A stretch of DNA of 64,000 nt. It comes from Mesorhizobium sp. (lineage in GTDB: Bacteria > Pseudomonadota > Alphaproteobacteria > Rhizobiales > Rhizobiaceae). Where the stretch lies: assembly GCF_004962245.1 (NCBI RefSeq), contig NZ_SUHQ01000014.1, forward strand, positions 124,001 to 188,000, written 5' to 3'. Made by a program: the position numbers and the translations under genes. Within the stretch, counting starts at the first letter, position 1, and every line of letters begins with the position of its first letter. The notes beneath the pieces are model-generated. The model made no database searches. It saw only the letters and a program-made list of their open reading frames with translations, and had not been told where the DNA came from. This document shows positions 40,189-48,704 of the stretch, piece by piece.

Positions 40189-41112
40189 AGTCGTTCTCCT
40201 TGATCACTGTTTCCGAGCCCGCACCATTGCGGTCTCGATGGCGATCCACAGGCCGGAGGCGACCGCCGCCGCACCCGACTGCGGGCCGCAGCGAAGCGGA
40301 GGACGGCGCGGGAGCGACTTTGTTGTTCGCGAGGAATGGGCGCAGCCCAGGGGAAGAAAGTCGCGGTCGCGCTGTTGTGGCTTAGGCGGTCGAGGCGCGG
40401 CCGGCCTTCGGCCAGATCAGCCCATTGAGAGACCGTTTGGTCGACTTAGCGCAGATGGATCAACGGAGAACGTGGCGCATTCATCGCAGTTTCAATGTTC
40501 GTTGGCTGGGCAACCGGCGGCGATGTCTCCCGCGCGCCGACGTTCGGATATTCGGAAGCTGTGCCAACGGTGCACGCATGGCACCGATGCCTATCGCAGA
40601 CGTTGGAGCAGGGCCTGCCACGCCGACCTGGTCCAAACGCTTCATCCTGGCGACCCCTTGATCTGACCGAGCTGCTCGCGTGCCAATGGTGCGTCAGCCA
40701 ACGCCCGTGATGATCCAGCAGGAAGCCTTTTCGGCCGCTCCGGGGCCTCCATCACGGACGTGCCGGGTGCGAACGCCAAACGGGGGAGGCGACAGCCAGC
40801 TGCCGCGGCACAATGCGCCTTCACAGTGCCATAGATGCCTCGATGGCCGGAATTGTCGCCCAGGCGAGGACCGCTCAGCACTGTGTGGACGCCGGTGCTT
40901 TGGTGCGTGCTGACAAAAGAGGCATAGCGTCAGGATCGGCCATTGCGAGGTCAATCCGCAGCTCTACGGGATCGTGTCGAAGCAGGTTCGAACAGCAAAG
41001 TCCTAAATTGCCAAAGCTCCTCGTTCTTTGGAATCGCAAGCAATCCCACAAAGGCACCAGACTTTCGCCGGCCAATGCCGCACCGCGCAAAGCTATGGCA
41101 GTTCGGCGACGC
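40189..41112. other. Non-coding stretch upstream of DUF736
   Basis: About 920 nt without a convincing gene on either strand. It holds the structured leader at 40286-40364. The rest (40365-41112) has only short openings without family sequence; CACAGTG (near 40822) and CACTGTG (near 40877) are inverted copies about 55 nt apart. It may be a decayed gene. Confidence 0.45.
40286..40364 (-). promoter_or_regulatory. Structured 5' leader of DUF736 (hairpin plus shared 13-mer)
   Basis: Arms GCGACTTT (40314-40321) and AAAGTCGC (40357-40364) enclose an inner GGGC-GCA-GCCC hairpin (40338-40348). Next to it is CCGCAGCGAAGCG (40286-40298), 97 nt before the DUF736 start. The same 13-mer and the same nested-hairpin layout precede the DUF2493 gene at 42.1 kb. 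This suggests a repeated cis-acting leader. Confidence 0.6.
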
Positions 41113-42036
41113 TCACCCGCCGAACTGCCAGACCGGGATACCGAGCTTGCGGGCCTTGTCAGCAAGGTTGTGTTGGATGCCAGTGCCGGGGAACAGCATC
41201 ACGCCGATTGGCATAACGTCGAGCATCTGGTCGTTGCGTTTGAAAGGGGCGGCACGGCCGTGTTTTGTCCAGTCGGGCGCAAAACCGATCTGTGGCACTT
41301 GGCGATGATCCGCCCAGCGGGAGGCGATCTTCTCGGCGCCCTTCGGCGACTTGCCGTGCATCAGCACCATGTCGGGGTGCTTGGCGTGAACCTGGTCGAG
41401 CTTGTTCCAAATCAGGCTGTGGTCGTTGAAGTCGAGCCCGCCGGTGAAGGCGATCTTCGGCCCTGGTGGTAGCAGGACCTGCGTTTCGGCGCGCTTCTTG
41501 GCGTGTAGGAAATCGCGGCTGTCGATCATCGCTGCCGTCAGGTTGCGATGGCTGACCATCGATCCCGAGCGCGGTCGCCAGCTCGTACCAACATGATGTT
41601 CGTAGAGATCGGCGGCATGGTCGCGCATCAGCTCGAAAACGTTACGGCGCTCGATCAGGGTCTGGCCCTCGGCCGTCAGGCGCTCCAGCTCGACCGATTT
41701 CACTTCGCTGCCGTCCTGTTCGCGCTGGCTGCGGCGCTGCCCCTGCTCGTTGTCGTCGAGCTCGTGTTCAATGCGGCCGGTGGCGCGGTGAAAGACATTG
41801 ACGGCCGACCAGAGTAAATCATCGAGGTCGGGCTCGAGTCGGGTGTCGGAGAGTGCCACCACCAGCGCCTGGAAGACGTCGGTGATCGCGCCGGCGACGA
41901 CATTGCCTTCCGGGAGTGGCCGAGGATCTGGTTCATCGCAAAACGGGCGGTAGCCATAGAGCTGGAGCTCGCTGAGGACATGGTCGATGGGGGATGAAGC
42001 GTGGGCGGGTTCGAAATCGGGATCGTGGTCGCGCAT
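41113..42036 (-). CDS. DUF2493 protein (cpYpsA-related SLOG fold)
   Basis: A 307-aa protein. The C-terminal ~130 residues are the DUF2493/YspA-type SLOG domain: KIAFTGGLDFNDHSLIWNKL, MVLMHGKSPKGAEKIASRWA, and MPIGVMLFPGTGIQHNLADK. The SLOG fold binds nucleotide-derived ligands. The N-terminal half is helical and charged (VELERLTAEGQTLIERRNVF). ATG 42036 follows AAGGAGCATCCC; the upstream extension is not coding. It is a standard ICE-backbone gene between Toprim and DUF736, of unknown role, possibly defence or nucleotide signalling. Confidence 0.85.
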   Translation of the reverse strand: MRDHDPDFEPAHASSPIDHVLSELQLYGYRPFCDEPDPRPLPEGNVVAGAITDVFQALVVALSDTRLEPDLDDLLWSAVNVFHRATGRIEHELDDNEQGQRRSQREQDGSEVKSVELERLTAEGQTLIERRNVFELMRDHAADLYEHHVGTSWRPRSGSMVSHRNLTAAMIDSRDFLHAKKRAETQVLLPPGPKIAFTGGLDFNDHSLIWNKLDQVHAKHPDMVLMHGKSPKGAEKIASRWADHRQVPQIGFAPDWTKHGRAAPFKRNDQMLDVMPIGVMLFPGTGIQHNLADKARKLGIPVWQFGG

Positions 42037-42115
42037 GGGATGCTCCTTCGCCGGATATGACCGCGACCTTCGCGGCCTTCTGGCGACGAAAGCCGGCGGG
42101 CGCGACGACCTGCAC

Positions 42116-42215
42116 CCGCAGCGAAGCGCGGGCCGAAGCGGCAGCGGAGGATGACGCAGGCCGGCTATTTTGTTTCGCGCTGCAAAGCCCGAAGGGCGGC
42201 GGAAAATAGCCGGCC
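42116..42215 (-). promoter_or_regulatory. Structured 5' leader of DUF2493 gene (13-bp stem plus shared 13-mer)
   Basis: GGCCGGCTATTTT (42159-42171) and AAAATAGCCGGCC (42203-42215) form a perfect 13-bp stem around an inner GCCC-GAA-GGGC hairpin. The 13-mer CCGCAGCGAAGCG (42116-42128) lies between stem and gene, 79 nt before the start. The layout matches the DUF736 leader at 40.3 kb. It also lies 132 nt past the Toprim stop, so a terminator role is possible, but there is no T-run. Confidence 0.65.
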
Positions 42216-42347
42216 GCAGGCATTGCCGGTCGGAGCGCTTGCCGGCCGATCGCCCTCTCGAAGGCCAGGTCGCGTTCCTCGTCGGCGTCAGGGGGCGCCA
42301 AGCCTGCGAGCCATGTTGGTGCGATTTCGCCAATGCGATCGTGCCGC

Positions 42348-43385
42348 CTATGCCGAGTTTGACATGAAGCGGACGACCTCATCGGGCGCGACCTGCATCC
42401 GAATACCTGTCCGCAGAGCCTTGAAGCCGAAGCTGCGGAGATCATCGTTGAAGTCGCTGCGTTGGGGCGACAGCACGATCGCGTCAATGCCGACAGTGCG
42501 CGCCCGCGTGATGAGGGCGTTGCACGCCCAGCTGCCGGCCGGATCGTTGTCGCGGGCAATATATAGTCTGCGGAGCGTCGGCGGGAATATGACAGCAGCA
42601 AGATGGGCGGAGGAAAGTGCCGCCAGCATCGGCATGTCGGGGAGAACCGAACGGAGTGACAAGACGGTCTCGATTCCTTCGCCGGCCGCCACGACATCGT
42701 CACCTATGCCAAAGCGGACCGCATTGCCGAGCAGAGCGCCCATCGCGCGCCGCGGGGTGTCGATTGGTGCCTTGTCGCGGCGTCGGGTGTCGAGCCAGGT
42801 CCGGTGGGCTCCGGTGATCTGGCCGTCGAGGTCGGTGACAGCGGCAATCATCGCCGGCCAGGTGACGGTCGGACCGTGCTCGTCAGGCCGATAGTAGCAG
42901 CGGGGATGGAACCGCAGGCTCTCGGTTCCCCGCAAAGACGCAATGCCGCGCTCACGCAAATAAGCTTCCACGATCGTGCCCGAAATCGGCCTAGACATGG
43001 CAAAGAGACGGCGGGCCGCCTCCCTCGATCCTGTCGCTGCATGCCGCCACCCTTGGCGCGGCTGAGGCTTTGGCCCGGGTGACGGCATGTTGAGGAAGGC
43101 CCGCGCCTCATCGGCGATATCTTTGAAGTCGATCAAGCCGCAGCTCTCGCGGATGACGTCGAGAAGGTCACCGTGCTCACCGGTCGCGGCGTCAGTCCAT
43201 TTGCCGGCTGCGCCTTTGCCGGATTCCGGCCCTGTTAGTCGGACGAACATGGAGCGGCCAGGCGTGTTGCGGGCATCGCCGACCAGCCAATAGCGGCCCT
43301 CGCGGTGCCCAGCTGAGAGATAGTAACGGCAGACCGCCTCGGCTTGGCGACCGAGACGCTGCGCAAGATCCGTTGCAGTTTTCAT
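42348..43385 (-). CDS. Toprim-domain protein (DUF7146 + Toprim)
   Basis: A 345-aa protein. An N-terminal primase-like/zinc-binding-type region (KTATDLAQRLGRQAEAVCRY, WTDAATGEHGDLLDVIRESC) is followed by a Toprim catalytic core with VVAAGEGIETVLSLRSVLPD (acidic Glu) and RRLYIARDNDPAGSWACNAL (DxD). Such proteins are plasmid/ICE primase-like factors that may prime complementary strands after transfer. ATG 43385 follows GAGGAG; the longer upstream frame to 43703 has no family sequence. It lies between DUF932 and DUF2493. Confidence 0.85.
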   Translation of the reverse strand: MKTATDLAQRLGRQAEAVCRYYLSAGHREGRYWLVGDARNTPGRSMFVRLTGPESGKGAAGKWTDAATGEHGDLLDVIRESCGLIDFKDIADEARAFLNMPSPGPKPQPRQGWRHAATGSREAARRLFAMSRPISGTIVEAYLRERGIASLRGTESLRFHPRCYYRPDEHGPTVTWPAMIAAVTDLDGQITGAHRTWLDTRRRDKAPIDTPRRAMGALLGNAVRFGIGDDVVAAGEGIETVLSLRSVLPDMPMLAALSSAHLAAVIFPPTLRRLYIARDNDPAGSWACNALITRARTVGIDAIVLSPQRSDFNDDLRSFGFKALRTGIRMQVAPDEVVRFMSNSA

Positions 43386-43763
43386 AGCAAACTCCTCAGA
43401 TGAAAAAAGGACCCGCCGTTGCCGGCCGGTCCTCGTGTGGTCGTATTGCTCCGGCCGCCAATCGGCGGCGATCGCATGCGTGTCAATCTCGGCCGGCTCA
43501 CCCTCCAGCTGCGGCTCGGTATCCGCCATAGCCGTTTCGCCGCCGACTTCCGCCGCTCTTTTCTCCTCACCGTCGCGAACCAGGCGTCCTTGGTCATTTC
43601 GGGGATCGCCAGACAGTGCGCAGCGGCATCGACAACCGCCCGAGCCGGCGGCTTCTCTCTCGGTTCCAACCCGTGACGAATCTGCGGCCCACCTCTCACT
43701 CATGGAGGCGAGCCGCAGAACCCGACACAGGAAAGACGTCGAACCGGATGCTGTGAATCCGGC
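43386..43763. other. Gap between DUF932 and Toprim genes
   Basis: 378 nt of GC-rich DNA. It is open in several frames on both strands, but none shows recognisable protein similarity. It should carry the Toprim promoter or the end of the DUF932 message. No clear terminator or repeat seen. Confidence 0.4.
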
Positions 43764-44960
43764 TCAGACGGCGCGGTCGAGCAGCTTTTTCGCCTTAGCT
43801 TCGAGATCGAGCCGCGCGTCCTGATGTCTCTTGTCGCGCGCCACCGCGGTGATGCCTTGGACAAAGTCGAAAACGCTCTCGGGCTTGCGGCCTTCCTCGG
43901 CGAGCACCGTCTCGATGACCTTCGTGGCCTCGGCCTTGCTGAACCCGCGCTTGCGGAGGAAATCGGTACGGTCCTCGTCGGATCGCGCAACGATCTGCGC
44001 ACGCGCCGCCTTGATGCCGTTGACGAAGGGCACTGGACTGGAATCGGCGAACCGCGCAAGCGCCGGCGCCGCCTCGTAAGCGAAACGTGAGGCGGCATAT
44101 TTCGAATGCCGGATCGTGATTTCCTCGAAATCCTCCACGCCCCACAGGTTGCGGTTTTGGCAAACGGCGCGAAGATAGAACGAGGCCATGCCGAGCGTCT
44201 TGGCGCCCACCTCCGAATTCCAGCAGTAGAAGCCGCGGAAAAACAGATCAGGCGAGCCATCCGGCAGACGCCCCGCCTCGATCGGATTGAGGTCGTCAAC
44301 CAGGAACAGGAAGACATCTCGGTCGCTGGCGTAGAGGGTGGTCGTGTCCTTCGTTACGCCGGCGCGCGGATTGTAGATGCTGCTTGACCAGTCCAGAACC
44401 CCAGGCACCTTCCAGCGCGTATCGCCGGTGCCATTGCCAGCGATACGCCGAACGGCGGCGACCAACTCGTGGTCGTAGATGCGCCCGTAATCCGGGCCCG
44501 TGACGGCGCGGAGTTCGACGCGCCCGTCATCGGTCTCGAGCGTCTTGACTTGCTCGGCCCGGTGCGAGGCCAGGCCGTATTGCAGGTTGATGCCCGCAAG
44601 CGGGGCGGGCAACTGACGAAGGTAGGCGGCCGGTGCGCCGATGAGATTCGCCAGCTGGCCAAAGCTCCAATGGGTCGGGGAGACCGGGTCGGCCGCTCCA
44701 GGGAGGATGAGCGACAAGCGTTCTGCGTTGTCGCGACTGACCTCGACGCGGACGGCCGCGCTGTCAACCGTTCGTGTCCGACTGCGTTGGCTGCGGCTCC
44801 TCACGGAATCGAATAGCTCCGACAAGCACAAGAAACGCTCGTCATCGGGCCTTGAAAACCATTCCGAGGACACGCGGCCGATCCGCTGGCCGCGACCGAA
44901 ATCGACTTTGTAACCGCCGTTCGCGTCGCGAGTGGCGTCCAGAACTTCAACATTGCTCAT
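43764..44960 (-). CDS. DUF932 phage/plasmid-like protein
   Basis: A 398-aa DUF932 protein. Recognisable stretches are WSFGQLANLIGAPAAYLRQL, VTGPDYGRIYDHELVAAVRR, and GFYCWNSEVGAKTLGMASFY with LRAVCQNRNLWGVEDFEEIT. DUF932 genes occur in ICEs, plasmids and phages next to DUF736, Toprim and DUF2493 genes; no biochemical role is established. It starts at ATG 44960, 14 nt downstream of a nested palindrome. Length is normal. It is the first gene of the minus-strand backbone, divergent from the HTH-integrase pair. Confidence 0.88.
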   Translation of the reverse strand: MSNVEVLDATRDANGGYKVDFGRGQRIGRVSSEWFSRPDDERFLCLSELFDSVRSRSQRSRTRTVDSAAVRVEVSRDNAERLSLILPGAADPVSPTHWSFGQLANLIGAPAAYLRQLPAPLAGINLQYGLASHRAEQVKTLETDDGRVELRAVTGPDYGRIYDHELVAAVRRIAGNGTGDTRWKVPGVLDWSSSIYNPRAGVTKDTTTLYASDRDVFLFLVDDLNPIEAGRLPDGSPDLFFRGFYCWNSEVGAKTLGMASFYLRAVCQNRNLWGVEDFEEITIRHSKYAASRFAYEAAPALARFADSSPVPFVNGIKAARAQIVARSDEDRTDFLRKRGFSKAEATKVIETVLAEEGRKPESVFDFVQGITAVARDKRHQDARLDLEAKAKKLLDRAV

Positions 44961-45473
44961 GGCTGATCTCCAATGACGGACCGCCGAGAGCCTCTCTCTC
45001 GACCTTCAATCCGTCACGGCGACAGCCGCAGCTCTCTCACTCTATCTGGGTCGTGTGGAGCGCAACGTCCTTGCGCTGGAGAACACCCCACGTTGAATTT
45101 ACCGGGCACGCAAATTGCTGAACCTGCATGGTCCAAGTGCATCGACGAGCCGAAGCCAGAACCGATGCTCGCGATGGGAACTGCGAACCTTCCGATTGGC
45201 AGGTCAAACGGACATCTTTGCCGCAGGATCTTCCAGTGCCACTTTTCATAGCGCGGTATTTGGACCTATCTCACGCAGCGGCGTTCACAACGGTGAGACA
45301 GAGGTGGAAACGTTGCGCTCAATCGCTACCGCGTCACGGGCCATCAATCACGATCTTGCCGTTGGCTGTGGCGACGTTTTCTATTTCGGGGAAGGCGATG
45401 CTCCCAACGCAGACGTGCGCTCAACGAGACCGCGCCCCGTCTGTTCTCTAGCGAACGATCGCCCTGTTGGCGA
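44961..45473. other. Divergent control region DUF932 / HTH-integrase
   Basis: About 510 nt without a gene. TGACGGA (44974-44980) and TCCGTCA (45010-45016) form an outer stem around GAGAG-CCT-CTCTC just before the DUF932 start, a possible operator or leader hairpin. The rest is lower in GC than the flanking genes and should hold promoters for both directions. No other structure stands out. Confidence 0.45.
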
Positions 45474-45851
45474 TTGCCTGAGGGCTCCGCATTGAGAATC
45501 CCACAGCAGTTCGACAATGCCACACCTTTGCGCCTCGAGGTTGCTGCGCAAATTGCCTTTCCCGACCGCTCGATGGGCGCAGCCGGCTTGCGCAAGGAAC
45601 GCGATGCCGGTCGACTTGAAACGGAGTTAATCGCCGGGAAGGAGTACGTCACCTTGGCGGCGATCGCGAGAATGAGGGAACTATGCCGAGGGCGTCGAAA
45701 GGGCCACGGCTTGTCTGGCGGGACGAAAGCTGGAAAACGGACGGCACGCGCCGAAATAGGGCCGGATGGTTCATCCGCGACGGGTCAACCTTCATCAGCG
45801 TTGGCGGCGGCGAAAGAAGCCGCCCAGGAATTGAGAACGAAGAAGCGCTAG
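45474..45851 (+). CDS. HTH/excisionase-like protein overlapping integrase
   Basis: A 125-aa protein (TTG start; a second TTG at 45492 is equally plausible). The first ~65 residues look like a small DNA-binding protein common just before integrases of this ICE class: RIPQQFDNATPLRLEVAAQI, then GAAGLRKERDAGRLETELIA and GKEYVTLAAIARMRELC. The remaining ~55 residues are low-complexity and overlap the integrase gene by 169 nt in another frame. It may act as a second recombination factor or an int regulator. The role is inferred from position. Confidence 0.65.
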   Translation: MPEGSALRIPQQFDNATPLRLEVAAQIAFPDRSMGAAGLRKERDAGRLETELIAGKEYVTLAAIARMRELCRGRRKGHGLSGGTKAGKRTARAEIGPDGSSATGQPSSALAAAKEAAQELRTKKR

Positions 45852-46900
45852 CGGCCTACATCATCGACAAGTTTCAGCCAGCGCGCGAGCGCGGACGCGG
45901 TCCTGCGCGCCAGCGTGGACGCGATCCTGACGATGTCTTGATCGCCGAAGTCATCAATGTCTACCTGACCGACGTTGCGCCGGATCATGCCGCGCCAGAA
46001 GAGACGGCGGCTCGGCTGGACAAGATCCTCGATTTTTTCGGCGAAAAGACGCTCTCCGTCATCAATGGCAAGCTCTGCCGTGACTACGCCGCGTCCAGAC
46101 CAACCGAAGCCGCCGCGCGCCGTCAACTCGAGGATCTTCGCGCCGCCATCAACTATTACTGGGAGGAGGGTTATGCGACCGCCGCCCCGACGATTCGCCT
46201 GCCGCGCAAGCCCGAACCGCGCGAGCGATGGCTGACGCGCAGTGAAGCGGCGGCCCTCATCTGGGCCGCGTGGCGCATGAAGCAGACATGGAAAGGCCAG
46301 GAGAGTGGCCGCCGTACCGGACGCCATCTCGCCCGATTCATGCTCGTCGCGCTCTACACGGGGACGCGCTCGGCCGCCGTCTGCGGCGCCGCCATCCGTC
46401 CTACCGAAGGGCATGGTTATGTGGATCTCGACCGTGGCATCTTTTATCGCCGCGCTGGTGGCGCCAAGAAGACCAAAAAGCGCCAGCCTCCCGCGCGCCT
46501 GACGCCCCGGCTGCTGGCGCATTTGCGCCGCTGGGCACGCACCGATCTAGATATCAGAACCAAGGGGCGGGGCAAGAGCGCCAACATCGGCCGCAAGATA
46601 TCGCAGGATTTTGTGGTCGAGTGGAACGGAAAGCCGGTCCAATCGATCAAAAAGGGCTTTAGGAAGGTACGCAAAGCCGCCGGCCTCGGCCCCGACGTCA
46701 CGCCGCATACCTTGCGCCACACCGCCGCGACCTGGCTGATGCAGGCTGGTACCGACGTGTGGGCGGCGGCCGGCTTTCTTGGCATGACCGTGGAAGTCTT
46801 GATCGACACTTATGGTCACCACCATCCCGATTTCCAGGCAGACGCGGCCGAGAAGATCGCGAAGAAACACGTCGCCGGCAAGGCTCCGAAACCGTCCTAG
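45683..46900 (+). CDS. Tyrosine recombinase / ICE integrase
   Basis: A 405-aa phage-type integrase. The catalytic residues are Arg229 (ALYTGTRS), His342 and Arg345 (PHTLRHTAATWL) and nucleophile Tyr377 (IDTYGHHHP). The beta-hairpin Lys is probably in AKKTKKR (261-267). The second conserved His (usually LGH) is Met in GFLGM. Residues ~80-165 are the core-binding domain. It reads toward a terminator and a tRNA-Pro 3' half 130 nt downstream, the expected place for the att site. It catalyses integration and, with a directionality factor, excision. Confidence 0.93.
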   Translation: MPRASKGPRLVWRDESWKTDGTRRNRAGWFIRDGSTFISVGGGERSRPGIENEEALAAYIIDKFQPARERGRGPARQRGRDPDDVLIAEVINVYLTDVAPDHAAPEETAARLDKILDFFGEKTLSVINGKLCRDYAASRPTEAAARRQLEDLRAAINYYWEEGYATAAPTIRLPRKPEPRERWLTRSEAAALIWAAWRMKQTWKGQESGRRTGRHLARFMLVALYTGTRSAAVCGAAIRPTEGHGYVDLDRGIFYRRAGGAKKTKKRQPPARLTPRLLAHLRRWARTDLDIRTKGRGKSANIGRKISQDFVVEWNGKPVQSIKKGFRKVRKAAGLGPDVTPHTLRHTAATWLMQAGTDVWAAAGFLGMTVEVLIDTYGHHHPDFQADAAEKIAKKHVAGKAPKPS

Positions 46901-46996
46901 GGATGGGCAAAAACAAAGCTCGATCTCCGCATCCCCACAGTTTCCCCACAGAATGAAAAAAACGAAGGTGACAATTTCAAGCAAACGTGACGAAAG

Positions 46997-47019
46997 AGCC
47001 CGGGAATCCGGGCTTTTTC
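46997..47019 (+). terminator. Terminator after integrase
   Basis: AGCCCGG and CCGGGCT form a 7-bp stem with a 4-nt loop followed by TTTTCT. It ends the integrase transcript immediately before the att remnant. Confidence 0.8.
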
Positions 47020-47029
47020 TCGCAATCCA

Positions 47030-47075
47030 CATCGTTCGGGACGATGGGGTCGCAGGTTCAAATCCTGCCACTCCG
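47030..47075 (+). other. att site: 3' half of tRNA-Pro(CGG)
   Basis: The sequence folds as the 3' part of a tRNA. The anticodon stem is CATCG/CGATG with loop TTCGGGA (anticodon CGG, Pro). A 5-nt variable loop, T-arm GCAGG-TTCAAAT-CCTGC and 3' acceptor strand CACTCCG follow. The D-arm and 5' acceptor strand are missing: a terminator stands in their place. After CACTCCG the sequence departs from a tRNA end (no A-CCA). This is the block duplicated when an element integrates at a tRNA 3' end. No intact partner tRNA is in the window. Confidence 0.82.
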
Positions 47076-47261
47076 CCGGGTCGCTCACGAAACATTCGAA
47101 GGAATGGAAGCGTGTCCACGAGGGGAGCATTAGGAACGATTCCTTGACTAATGATCGCCGTTAGTAAAGAATCCGTTCCCAGTGGAGTCGGCAGAGAACG
47201 CTGTCGTCCCTTCCGCTCCCCATACACAACGAGATCGTTCCCGGGACGAGCCGCAAAACAG

Positions 47262-48437
47262 ATGCCGAAGCGTACCACAGGCCGATACGAAAGCGTGACC
47301 GCCGGCGGCGAGAAGGTTGATGCCTTCATTCCCTTCGATCTGCCGCCCACTCGTCCGGTCCTTGCCATCGATGGAAAGCTTGAGCGTCGCCTCCGTGAAG
47401 CCGAGCAGGCGCTCGTTCGTCTCGATCTGGCAGGCGAGATGGTGCCATCGTTCGATTGGTTCATCTACGCCTTCGTGCGCAAGGAGGCGGTGATCTCGTC
47501 GCAGATCGAGGGCACCCAGGCATCGCTCGTCGACCTTCTCACCTTCGAGGCCGAAGAGCAGCCTGCCCCCAATGCCGATATCGAAGAGGTCACAAACTAC
47601 CTCCATGCGCTCGCCTATGCCCGCGGCCAACTCACATCCAAGCGTGGCCTTCCGCTCTCGATGCGCCTCTTGAATCAGGCGCACAAGCGGTTGATGCATG
47701 GCGTGCGGGGCTCGAACAAGCAACCTGGGGAAGTGCGCCGCAGTCAGAATTGGATCGGCGGAAGCCGGCCGGGGAATGCGGCCTACGTGCCGCCGGCGCC
47801 CGACAAGCTCCCCCAGCTCCTCAGCGAGTTCGAGAGATATATCCATGCCGACGATCCGCTGCCGACGCTCGTGCGTATGGGGCTCCTGCATGTGCAGTTC
47901 GAAACCATTCATCCCTATCTCGACGGCAACGGTCGGATCGGGCGACTGCTGATCGCGCTACTGCTGGAGCACTGGGGGCTGTTGAAAGCTCCGCTCCTTT
48001 ATCTCAGCCTATTTTTCAAACGCCACCGGGAAGAATATTATCGGCGGCTCAACCTCGTGCGGCTGGAAGGAGACTGGGAGGGCTGGACCGACTTCTTTCT
48101 CGACGGGGTTGCCACGATCGCGGATGAAGCGGTCGCCTCGGCGCGCGAATTGTTCAACCTCGTCAGCGCGGACCGGGCGCGGCTTCTTGGCGCCGAGTCC
48201 GCCTCCGTCTCGGCGCTCAGACTGTTCGAGCAGCTTCCCCGCCATCCGATCGTGACGGTGGCCTCGGCCATGAAGCTGATCGATGCGAGCAAGCCGACCG
48301 CAACCCGCGCGATCGAAGCGCTGGCCGAAGTCGGCATCCTCGTGGAAACGACAGGAAAGAAACGCGACCGCAGCTTTGCCTATCGCGCCTATATGGAGCG
48401 CCTGCGGGCGGGAACGGATTTGAACAGCAGCGGCTGA
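47262..48437 (+). CDS. Fic-domain protein (AMPylase family)
   Basis: A 391-aa Fic protein. The catalytic loop HPYLDGNGRIGR (217-228) fits the HPFx(D/E)GNGRxxR consensus. The N-terminal inhibitory motif (S/T)xxxE(G/N) is present as SSQIEG (79-84), so it is a class II, self-inhibited Fic. A C-terminal winged-helix-like region follows (IVTVASAMKLIDASKPTATR). Fic enzymes usually transfer AMP to target hydroxyls. No separate antitoxin gene is needed with a built-in inhibitory helix. ATG 47262 begins the conserved N-terminus. It is the first gene beyond the att remnant. Confidence 0.88.
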   Translation: MPKRTTGRYESVTAGGEKVDAFIPFDLPPTRPVLAIDGKLERRLREAEQALVRLDLAGEMVPSFDWFIYAFVRKEAVISSQIEGTQASLVDLLTFEAEEQPAPNADIEEVTNYLHALAYARGQLTSKRGLPLSMRLLNQAHKRLMHGVRGSNKQPGEVRRSQNWIGGSRPGNAAYVPPAPDKLPQLLSEFERYIHADDPLPTLVRMGLLHVQFETIHPYLDGNGRIGRLLIALLLEHWGLLKAPLLYLSLFFKRHREEYYRRLNLVRLEGDWEGWTDFFLDGVATIADEAVASARELFNLVSADRARLLGAESASVSALRLFEQLPRHPIVTVASAMKLIDASKPTATRAIEALAEVGILVETTGKKRDRSFAYRAYMERLRAGTDLNSSG

Positions 48438-48704
48438 AGAGGCAGCGCCGATGACCGCCGACATCCTGGCCTTGTGCTTGCGCGAATTGGCCGATCGTAG
48501 GGCGCTTGGACTGGCGGACGGGCAACAAGCCGCCGGATTTCATCTAGGCGGCGAGTCGCCCGTCTAAAAGATGTCTGATGCGGAGCCCTTCGTCGATGGC
48601 TGGCGGCTTGCGGGCATGCCAGACTAGACGGCATGGCAAACAGGCCCGTTTCCTAAGTTGATGATCCGGCAACAGCAACAATTCCATGAATCGCCGATCT
48701 CGTA

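Noticed and set aside
40813..41472. 219-codon plus-strand frame in the gap upstream of DUF736
   Set aside because: Its 3' half is antisense to the DUF2493 gene and the 5' half has no SD or family sequence.
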